Assembly (NCBI GenBank): GCA_014523685.1
Contig: JAATVT010000044.1
Span: forward strand, 1 to 6,009
Origin: Nitrososphaerales archaeon TH5893
GTDB taxonomy: Archaea > Thermoproteota > Nitrososphaeria > Nitrososphaerales > Nitrososphaeraceae
Direction: 5' to 3'
Length of the DNA stretch: 6,009 nucleotides
Below are positions 1 through 4,420 of the stretch, one piece after another. The first letter of the stretch is position 1; each line of letters opens with the position of its first letter. The translations under genes and the position numbers were made by a program. The notes below the pieces were generated by a model that was given only the letters and a program-made list of their open reading frames with translations, did no database searches and was not told the DNA's origin.

Positions 1-6
1 GTTGCC

Positions 7-555
7 ATGCAGAAATATAATATACACACTGCTATCGAGAAAAATGTAAACAGCAACTATTTCACTGGAAGAGTGACCATCAGAGAGGTACTAGCTGAAG
101 GAAATTCAACCGAACAGGAAATGTATCACGTTACATTCCATAACGGTGCATTGACCACATTGCACTTTCATGAATCTGATCAAATTTTAATTGCAACCTA
201 TGGGAAAGGCGTAATTGGTCTAATGAAGGGTGGTAATGTGTTAAGTTCTGAAGTAGATATGGATAGTATTACATTTCTCAATGAATGGGATACAGTATGT
301 ATACCTGCTAATATAATACATTTCCATGGAGCTTTAGTTGGAGAAGACCTATCACATATAGCTATAATGAAAAGGCATAGATCAGATAGGGATGAAAAAG
401 ATATTTTCAAACGATCAGCTACCAAGTGGGAATATGATCTATTACAGCAAGAGAATCCCAACGAAAAGGAAACTACTGATAAATTCGTAATTAAAGCACA
501 GAGAGAGATTAGAGACAGGATTCAGGTGGCCATTTCAAAGAAACTTACAAGATAA
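7..555 (+). CDS. Single-domain cupin protein, probable metal-binding (quercetin-dioxygenase-like)
   Basis: This 182-residue protein carries one cupin barrel. Cupin motif 1 is at about residues 47-68, with H53, H55 and Q59 where the family places its first three metal ligands; Gln replaces the more usual Glu. Motif 2 is at about residues 93-109 around P100, H105 and H107, with H105 the likely fourth ligand. The text from YFTG (18-21) through HFHGA (105-109) resembles the stand-alone cupins found with or fused to carboxymuconolactone decarboxylase domains. A charged, probably helical tail (about 122-182) follows and is longer than in minimal cupins. Those relatives are usually small metalloproteins of unknown substrate, so dioxygenase or isomerase activity is only inferred. 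The frame is open to the left edge (two codons before this ATG), so the true start could lie outside the window, although residue 1 fits the usual family start. No signal peptide is seen, so it is likely cytoplasmic. It converges on the hydrolase gene. Confidence 0.85.
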   Translation: MQKYNIHTAIEKNVNSNYFTGRVTIREVLAEGNSTEQEMYHVTFHNGALTTLHFHESDQILIATYGKGVIGLMKGGNVLSSEVDMDSITFLNEWDTVCIPANIIHFHGALVGEDLSHIAIMKRHRSDRDEKDIFKRSATKWEYDLLQQENPNEKETTDKFVIKAQREIRDRIQVAISKKLTR

Positions 556-642
556 GATTAGGACATGTATCATGATAAACAGTAAGAATATCGGGGGAAA
601 CCGTCAGAACTTATTGTTGGATAACAAGATCAGAGATTACTG

Positions 643-650
643 AAAAATAA
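643..650 (-). terminator. Candidate T-rich terminator of the hydrolase gene
   Basis: On the minus strand a TTATTTTT run lies about 36 nt past the hydrolase stop. Archaeal transcription commonly ends at T-rich tracts without a strong hairpin, and none is seen here. On the plus strand a similar tract (TATTTTCT, 671-678) could end cupin transcription, so the gap between these convergent genes may terminate both ways. The call rests on base composition only. Confidence 0.3.
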
Positions 651-685
651 TTTAAATCTTAGATTGATATTATTTTCTACTAATG

Positions 686-1390
686 CTATCTTTTCTCCTC
701 TAAAAAGAAGCACTGAAACCAGCCACTTGCATGTTTTGCCGCTTCTTCTAAAGCTCCTGGCTCTTCAAATAGATGGGTAGCTTTAGGAATCGTTATAAGC
801 TTTTTCTTTTTTTCTATCTTCGTAAGCTGCTTCAACGCTTTTTCATTTAAGTCAATAACTTGTTTATCATTTCCTCCTACAATCAATAGGGTTGGAACCT
901 CAACACGAACTAGAATATCTGAGGTAGCTAAATCTGGCCTACCCCCACGTGATACAACAGCATACACTAGATCTGCTCTTTCAACTGCCGCTACCAAAGC
1001 TGCCGCAGCTCCCGTACTAGCACCAAAGTATCCTACCTTTAATTTTGAAAGTTCAGTACGTTGTGATATCCAATCAGTTGCACCTATAAGTCGCCTTGAA
1101 AGTAAATCAATGTCAAATCTGTGTTCTCTGGTAATATTATCTATCTTCTCTTCCTCAGGTGTAAGAAGGTCAATTAATAAAGTAGCAATACCACTCTCAT
1201 TTAATACCTGAGCAACATACTTATTTCTGGGACTATGTCGGCCACTTCCACTTCCATGGGCGAATATAACAATCCCTTTCGGTTCTGTTGGTAGAGTCAA
1301 ACTACCTTCAATTTTATTACGAACGTCTATCGGGATTCTTACGATTTCATTCCTATCAATATTATAAGAGTTATGGAGTTCGGAGGCCAT
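686..1390 (-). CDS. Alpha/beta hydrolase, dienelactone-hydrolase-like
   Basis: This 234-residue protein has a full alpha/beta-hydrolase layout. A strand then HGSGSGRHSPRN (45-56) forms the oxyanion-hole region. The nucleophile elbow is GYFGASTG (120-127), with S125 in a G-x-S-x-G context. A strand ending in GGND (172-175) supplies the acid D175, and H206 in KATHLFEEPG completes the triad. Size and motifs match the cytoplasmic dienelactone-hydrolase-like family that in many genomes is fused to or sits beside a phosphoribosyltransferase; no such partner is present here. Relatives hydrolyse ester or lactone bonds, and the substrate cannot be read from sequence. The start is ATG: an in-frame stop lies three codons upstream (TGA ATA TTC ATG), so no earlier start is possible. 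No signal peptide or membrane segment is seen. The gene stands alone, converging with the cupin and diverging from the small membrane protein across a long gap. Confidence 0.88.
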   Translation of the reverse strand: MASELHNSYNIDRNEIVRIPIDVRNKIEGSLTLPTEPKGIVIFAHGSGSGRHSPRNKYVAQVLNESGIATLLIDLLTPEEEKIDNITREHRFDIDLLSRRLIGATDWISQRTELSKLKVGYFGASTGAAAALVAAVERADLVYAVVSRGGRPDLATSDILVRVEVPTLLIVGGNDKQVIDLNEKALKQLTKIEKKKKLITIPKATHLFEEPGALEEAAKHASGWFQCFFLEEKR

Positions 1391-1411
1391 GAATATTCAT
1401 AGCTCCATTAG

Positions 1412-1420
1412 TATTTAGTA
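1412..1420 (-). promoter_or_regulatory. Candidate TATA box of the hydrolase gene
   Basis: On the minus strand TACTAAATA is centred about 26 nt before the ATG at 1390, the distance expected for an archaeal TATA box driving a leaderless transcript. No Shine-Dalgarno motif precedes the ATG, which fits. The surroundings are very AT-rich, so a chance match is likely enough to keep confidence low. Confidence 0.3.
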
Positions 1421-1481
1421 TTAATTGATTATTTATTATCTGAACCCTCATTTTGTAGCTCTAGGTGTTTCATCATTTACA

Positions 1482-1671
1482 TTATTCGTTGAAAATAACA
1501 GTACTATTGATTCTTACTTTTAGATTCAGTTGCTCCTTTTTCATCTTGTATTTTGTCCCTCTTTTAGAATTACAATGTTTCATTGAACATAATCCAAGTT
1601 GGAACTGTTTGTAATTAGCAAAAAATTTTGGATTTGGTTCTTTGGTTCATGCAATTGGGACACTTATTTCT
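1482..1671 (-). pseudogene. Possible decayed zinc-ribbon protein gene
   Basis: On the minus strand one frame (1671 down to a TAA at 1617-1615) reads RNKCPNCMNQRTKSKIFC, a classic zinc-ribbon start with C-P-N-C and a second F-C. Immediately after, the neighbouring frame (codons from 1619 down to the TAA at 1484-1482) reads ANYKQFQLG, then CSMKHC, then a Lys/Arg-rich stretch. Joining the frames near 1617 would give C-P-N-C, then F-C, then (Y)KQF, where a TAC codon stands one transition from TGC, the Cys expected in an F-C-x-x-C-x-x-F ribbon. This looks like a short zinc-binding protein broken by a small indel plus a point change. No start codon lies in the first frame, which opens right after a TAG. 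The second frame has an ATG at 1688 but meets a TGA at 1649. Chance cannot be excluded in a region this short. Confidence 0.3.
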
Positions 1672-1714
1672 CTATAACAAATTGACATTTTGCTTGTGCG
1701 TTCTAATTACAAAC
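1607..1714. repeat. Perfect 12-bp inverted repeat, 84-bp spacer
   Basis: GTTTGTAATTAG (1607-1618) recurs as its exact reverse complement CTAATTACAAAC (1703-1714). The arms could be the ends of a roughly 108-bp element or two binding sites. No matching target duplication is visible outside the arms, and there is no room for a transposase. The left arm lies inside the suspected decayed zinc-ribbon frame. Confidence 0.5.
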
Positions 1715-1832
1715 GGGCTAGCATTTGACACATTGAATAAACCGTAGAAACTATTACAATCATCTTTTAGTACGATATTAGAAATGAGAAAATCGATAAT
1801 GCATATGGAACGCTAGATTCACTAAAGCCCAA

Positions 1833-1858
1833 GCAATGATAGGCAGAAGCCTAATTGT
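1833..1858 (+). other. Hairpin with AGAA loop
   Basis: TAGGC (1840-1844) pairs with GCCTA (1849-1853) around an AGAA loop. After a two-base bulge, CAAT (1834-1837) pairs with ATTG (1854-1857), giving nine pairs, with a possible G-T wobble below. It has no T tract directly after it. Its role is unknown: it could be a structured RNA, a protein site, or chance. Confidence 0.3.
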
Positions 1859-1875
1859 CTTAAATTCAGTTCAAC

Positions 1876-1897
1876 CAATATAGTTGATTCTATATTG
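1876..1897 (+). other. 8-bp hairpin upstream of small membrane protein
   Basis: CAATATAG (1876-1883) and CTATATTG (1890-1897) are perfect inverted arms around a six-base loop. It lies about 28 bp upstream of the TATA box at 1925-1932, where an archaeal regulator could bind to activate or modulate the promoter. No sequence feature identifies such a regulator. Confidence 0.3.
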
Positions 1898-1924
1898 AAA
1901 AGAAATATGATAGCTAGTTATCTG

Positions 1925-1932
1925 TTATATAG
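1925..1932 (+). promoter_or_regulatory. TATA box of the small membrane protein gene
   Basis: TTATATAG is centred about 27 nt before the ATG at 1955, so transcription would start at or next to the start codon. No Shine-Dalgarno motif is needed or obvious. This spacing is typical of leaderless archaeal promoters and supports the gene being real. Confidence 0.45.
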
Positions 1933-1954
1933 CTGAAGTACGCATGAAGATGAT

Positions 1955-2176
1955 ATGAAGACAGCCAATCGATCCTCAGAGGCTATAAGAAATTGGGTGC
2001 CATTGGCTGCAGTCGCAGCCGGTATAGTGTTTGTAATAGCATTTGTATTAGGTCTACCCCCTGATAGAACCATCGTTGCTTCAGCACTGGCAGCTATTAT
2101 GGTTTTTAGTGGGTTCTTCTTCCGATCATTTGGTAAAGACAGTGATACTTATAGAAAAAAATCCGATTCCGTTTAG
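1955..2176 (+). CDS. Small two-helix membrane protein, function unknown
   Basis: This 73-residue protein has a polar, basic N terminus (1-13), a hydrophobic segment at about 14-34, a short turn with P35, P36 and D37, a second hydrophobic segment at about 39-56, and a basic, Ser-rich tail (57-73, R57, K61, R67-K69). Positive charge at both ends predicts a helical hairpin with both termini in the cytoplasm. I do not recognise the family. The ATG at 1955 is the only usable start: an in-frame TGA lies at 1934-1936 with no ATG, GTG or TTG between. The TATA box spacing fits a leaderless mRNA. The two clear membrane segments in one short frame argue against a chance ORF. It is about 280 bp upstream of the SDR gene on the same strand, but that gene has its own promoter and ribosome site, so an operon is unlikely. 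Confidence 0.7.
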   Translation: MKTANRSSEAIRNWVPLAAVAAGIVFVIAFVLGLPPDRTIVASALAAIMVFSGFFFRSFGKDSDTYRKKSDSV

Positions 2177-2392
2177 CATGAATCATCGGATCCAGTGAAA
2201 GTATGCAATATGAAACCATCTATCCATCCGGGCAATAATCAGAGATAATCTTAGATGGGAACAAAAAGTACAGATTACCCAGAACATGTATGCAATTCAT
2301 TTCAGCTCAACTTCTAGCCTGATCTGGGGCATACTTCGGTACAATGGTGATTCTATGATTGATCTAATAAGGTGCTCGCGTTTCTGCAAACA

Positions 2393-2402
2393 AAATTATA
2401 TT
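2393..2402 (+). promoter_or_regulatory. TATA box of the SDR gene
   Basis: AAATTATATT is the most TATA-like sequence in the 2177-2458 gap. It would place the transcript start near 2424, leaving a leader of about 35 nt that includes the ribosome binding site at 2444-2449. The spacing is self-consistent but untested. Confidence 0.4.
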
Positions 2403-2443
2403 GAAGCAAGAAGGAAGGTTTGATCCCGATAATGAAAGTAGAT

Positions 2444-2449
2444 GAGGAG
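2444..2449 (+). promoter_or_regulatory. Shine-Dalgarno site of the SDR gene
   Basis: GAGGAG lies nine bases before the ATG at 2459 and matches the archaeal anti-Shine-Dalgarno sequence well. It fixes the SDR start and contrasts with the leaderless look of the neighbouring small membrane protein gene. Confidence 0.55.
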
Positions 2450-2458
2450 ATAAACTAA

Positions 2459-3316
2459 ATGAAAAAGCAAATTAGAACAAATCATGCAATAAACAAATTC
2501 GAAGGAAAGATTGTATTAGTAACGGGTGCTTCTTCTGGGATAGGGAGGCAGGTCTCTCTTGATTTTTCAGGGCAAGGAGCTCAGAGTATTATACTCGTCG
2601 CTCGTTCACGATCAAATTTAGAAGACCTAGAAAAAACAATAAGTAGAAAATTCAACATTAAGACAATCATCTATCCATGCGATGTATCAAAAAAGTCAGA
2701 AGTTGAACAGATGGGAAGGGAAATTTTGGATAAGTGTGGTCATGTTGATATCTTGGTAAATAACGCTGGATTTGGGTTATATGGAAAGGTGCAAAAGCAA
2801 AGTATCGAGCAGATAGAATCAGTTACTTTTACAAATTACTTGGGCGTGGTCTATTGTACTAAGGTATTTTTAGATTCCATGATTGCAAGAAAATCAGGAC
2901 ATATTGTGAATCTTGCTTCGGTAGCTGCGAGTTTTGGAGTAGCCGGTTTATCGGCATATTGCGCTTCGAAATATGCGGTATTAGGGTTTTCTGAGTCTTT
3001 GTCTCAAGAATTACATGGAACCGGTGTAGGGTTAACGGTAGTTAGTCCCATGGGTGTAAAGACAAACTTCTTTAATAATAGTTCATTTGGTGGGAGAATT
3101 CCATATTACAATGGATTTATGCTCAAAACAAATACTGTCTCAAATGCCGTTCTTGCCGCAGCGAATTCTCATCGTCTTGAGATAATTGTTCCATTCTATA
3201 TGAGGGCTGGAGTCTGGCTGAAGCATACAATCCCTTTTCTTATCAATCCCATGATTGGTTTTCTCTTTAGAAGGGAATTATCGAGATCAAAATTGGGGGA
3301 AAATGTTGCTAGATAA
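2459..3316 (+). CDS. Short-chain dehydrogenase/reductase (classical SDR), NADP(H)-type
   Basis: This 285-residue protein has every classical SDR landmark. The cofactor loop is TGASSGIG (22-29). R49 after the second strand favours NADP(H). CDV (74-76) is the adenine-binding acid, and NNAG is at 101-104. The catalytic tetrad is N126, S154, Y167 and K171 (Y-C-A-S-K). PMGVKTNF (197-204) stands where relatives have P-G-x-V-x-T. The fold should reduce a carbonyl or oxidise an alcohol. It is longer than a typical 250-residue SDR: the extra C-terminal part (about 228-285) includes a hydrophobic segment (about 252-272, with HTIPFLINPMIGFLF) followed by basic residues. This suggests membrane contact, as in SDRs acting on lipids, retinoids or ketosphingoid-like substrates, but the substrate is unknown. 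Start choice is supported by the ribosome site nine bases upstream. It converges on the CBS gene and appears to be transcribed alone. Confidence 0.92.
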   Translation: MKKQIRTNHAINKFEGKIVLVTGASSGIGRQVSLDFSGQGAQSIILVARSRSNLEDLEKTISRKFNIKTIIYPCDVSKKSEVEQMGREILDKCGHVDILVNNAGFGLYGKVQKQSIEQIESVTFTNYLGVVYCTKVFLDSMIARKSGHIVNLASVAASFGVAGLSAYCASKYAVLGFSESLSQELHGTGVGLTVVSPMGVKTNFFNNSSFGGRIPYYNGFMLKTNTVSNAVLAAANSHRLEIIVPFYMRAGVWLKHTIPFLINPMIGFLFRRELSRSKLGENVAR

Positions 3317-3319
3317 TTA

Positions 3320-3357
3320 TCAGTATCTTAAATTGTAGGCAATTCAATTATTACTGA
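3320..3357 (+). terminator. Nested inverted repeats just after the SDR stop
   Basis: TCAGTA (3320-3325) pairs with TACTGA (3352-3357), and inside it AATTG (3331-3335) pairs with CAATT (3340-3344) around TAGG. The structure would begin four bases after the SDR stop. It could stabilise the mRNA 3' end or aid termination. The stems are short and AT-rich, and no T tract follows directly, so this is tentative. Confidence 0.25.
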
Positions 3358-3489
3358 ATCCAAATAAATGCAATGCATAGCTTTCTCACTTATGAAAACC
3401 TTGTGTATGTCTTGTGTCCGAGTCTAAATGTACACTGATGTAAATACTACCAAATCTGAGTCAATTGTATCCCCCACTTGACAGATACT

Positions 3490-3948
3490 TCATTCATTTT
3501 TCTTATTTTCTTTATTCAACGCGTCCAATATCGCAGCTTTTGAATCCTCTATTTCTAGGTTTTCCGTTAAATATCTGGCAAAATCGCTTGTGGAAATTAT
3601 GCCAAGTGGTTTGTTTATATCCTCATCTTCAGCAACAAGCAGATGTCGAACACCATTCTGAGTCATTATGTCAGCAGCAACTTCAACAGATGACAGGGCG
3701 TCTATTGTGACTACGGGGGATGACATTATGTGTTCGAGTTTAAAGGTCTTGCTTCTTGCATCATGAACGCATACACTAGTCACTAGATCTCTTTCGGTTA
3801 CTATACCTACTGCTTTATTAGTCTCGTCAATAACTACGAGCGAGCTTGTATTATTTTCTTTCATTTTTATTGCAGCCTCCTGTGCTGAATTCGACGCTGC
3901 AATAGTAACTAATTTTTCCGTCATAATTTTACCAATTGAGGATGTCAA
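3490..3948 (-). CDS. Two-CBS-domain (Bateman module) protein
   Basis: This 152-residue protein consists almost entirely of two CBS domains. CBS1 covers about 6-60, starting SIGKIMTEKLVTI and ending with GIVTERD (48-54). CBS2 covers about 72-127, starting HIMSSPVVTI and ending with GIISTSD (116-122). The G-h-x-T/S-x-x-D signatures with D54 and D122 are the usual ribose-contacting positions for adenine nucleotides such as AMP, ATP or S-adenosylmethionine. A charged Lys/Asn/Glu-rich tail follows. Stand-alone pairs of this kind act as energy or ligand sensors for other proteins; no partner is encoded nearby. The start is TTG at 3948. The first ATG is at codon 9, which would cut the first strand of CBS1, and an in-frame TGA lies just upstream (3955-3957), so TTG is preferred. 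No signal peptide or membrane segment is seen. It converges with the SDR and diverges from the MFS gene. Confidence 0.9.
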   Translation of the reverse strand: MTSSIGKIMTEKLVTIAASNSAQEAAIKMKENNTSSLVVIDETNKAVGIVTERDLVTSVCVHDARSKTFKLEHIMSSPVVTIDALSSVEVAADIMTQNGVRHLLVAEDEDINKPLGIISTSDFARYLTENLEIEDSKAAILDALNKENKKNE

Positions 3949-3976
3949 TGTGTGTCATCAGAGGTAGAAAACTGTC

Positions 3977-3984
3977 CTTATTAT
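3977..3984 (-). promoter_or_regulatory. Candidate TATA box of the CBS gene
   Basis: On the minus strand ATAATAAG is centred about 32 nt before the TTG at 3948. Transcription would start near 3954, giving a leader of only a few bases and no Shine-Dalgarno site. This supports the TTG start over the ATG at codon 9, although the box is only a moderate match. Confidence 0.3.
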
Positions 3985-3990
3985 CGTTAT

Positions 3991-4032
3991 CTAACAGGTC
4001 AAGCAAAACACATACAATGGTATCCCTGTTAG
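3991..4032. promoter_or_regulatory. Spaced 8-bp dyad upstream of the CBS promoter
   Basis: CTAACAGG (3991-3998) and CCTGTTAG (4025-4032) are exact inverted arms with centres about 34 bp apart, close to three helical turns. The left arm abuts the proposed CBS TATA region where TFB and regulators bind. It could be an operator. Eight-base arms at such distances also occur by chance several times in a window this size. Confidence 0.2.
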
Positions 4033-4327
4033 TATAATGAAATTCTATTTACATGGTCCTTATTTATGATAAAATGATCTGCGCTTACATTCCTTACAGC
4101 CATCCTCAATCTTGTCTTCTAGCATAGGTTAAAAGCAAAAACCCAATTAGAAGATAGTCTGATTAAACAATGAAACGGGTCGGGTAGCCCGAATGAAGTG
4201 ATTTGGATGAACGCTGAAATATTAAAAGATAATTCTGAAAAGCTCTTGTTTGATTCCCTCTCTTAATCAAATTCTAAACCAAATAAATGAAATAATATAG
4301 ATAAAATATAGGAGTCGTAAGTTATTA

Positions 4328-4420
4328 TTGATAGTAGACAAAAAAGAGAAGATAGAACATATGCAAATTAAGTCTTCATCTAACGAGCCGGGATCCTTAA
4401 TTTATCAAGTGATAATATGA
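4328..4420 (+). CDS. Possible short leader ORF overlapping the MFS start
   Basis: A 30-codon frame starts at TTG 4328 (an internal ATG at 4361 would give 19 codons). It reads LIVDKKEKIEHMQIK, then an SSSNEPG stretch, and ends ...YQVII. Its TGA (4418-4420) overlaps the MFS ATG (4417-4419) in the ATGA arrangement typical of translational coupling. A GGAG at 4311-4314 lies 13 bases before the TTG, too far to be a strong ribosome site. The composition is coding-like, but the frame is short and no family is recognised. It could be a leader peptide that feeds ribosomes to the transporter, whose own start has only a weak GTGAT (4409-4413) before it, or a chance frame. Confidence 0.25.
   Translation: MIVDKKEKIEHMQIKSSSNEPGSLIYQVII

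Larger units (their letters stand above)
1391..1954. other. 564-bp intergenic region between divergent genes
   Basis: No intact gene of convincing length is found on either strand. The region holds the likely hydrolase promoter (left end), a possible decayed zinc-ribbon gene on the minus strand (1482-1671), a perfect 12-bp inverted repeat (1607-1618 and 1703-1714), two hairpins (1833-1858 and 1876-1897), and the TATA box of the small membrane protein gene (1925-1932). About 1740-1830 shows nothing I can name. No tRNA-like folds, Ts/Cs-rich terminators or repeated spacers are visible. Confidence 0.7.
3949..4416. other. 468-bp intergenic region between divergent CBS and MFS genes
   Basis: The left end holds the CBS promoter and a spaced dyad. 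About 4035-4120 shows nothing I can name. From 4123 to 4266 there is a patch less AT-rich than its flanks, with an open frame interrupted by one TGA. From 4328 a short frame runs into the MFS start. AT-rich TATA-like stretches at 4303-4310 (AAAATATA) and 4396-4405 could serve the MFS gene, but none has a decisive position. No tRNA, repeat array or transposon end was found. Confidence 0.6.

Noticed and set aside
198..461. Minus-strand 87-codon open frame
   Set aside because: It lies wholly inside the cupin gene on the opposite strand. The cupin frame has clear motifs and the reverse product has none.
1944..1958. Four-codon upstream frame (ATG AAG ATG ATA TGA) overlapping the small membrane protein start
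   Set aside because: Too short to weigh, and the TATA box predicts a transcript starting at about 1955, after this frame begins.
2201..2296. GTATGCAAT direct repeat (2201-2209 and 2288-2296)
   Set aside because: Nine bases, two copies, no further similarity around them; expected by chance in AT-rich DNA.
3312..3321. Perfect palindrome GATAATTATC over the SDR stop codon
   Set aside because: Ten-base AT-rich palindrome partly inside coding sequence; no sign of function and common by chance.
3465..3710. Plus-strand 81-codon open frame
   Set aside because: It is antisense to the CBS gene, with a Leu/Gln-rich product mirroring the CBS codons; no domain or ribosome site.
4204..4216. GATGAACGCTG, matching the start of bacterial 16S rRNA
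   Set aside because: The match is only 11 bases, the flanks do not resemble rRNA, and archaeal 16S differs here; coincidence.
4190..4220. Possible C/D box guide RNA (ATGA and CTGA elements)
   Set aside because: The boxes do not match RUGAUGA/CUGA at the required order and spacing, and no guide-length segments lie between them.
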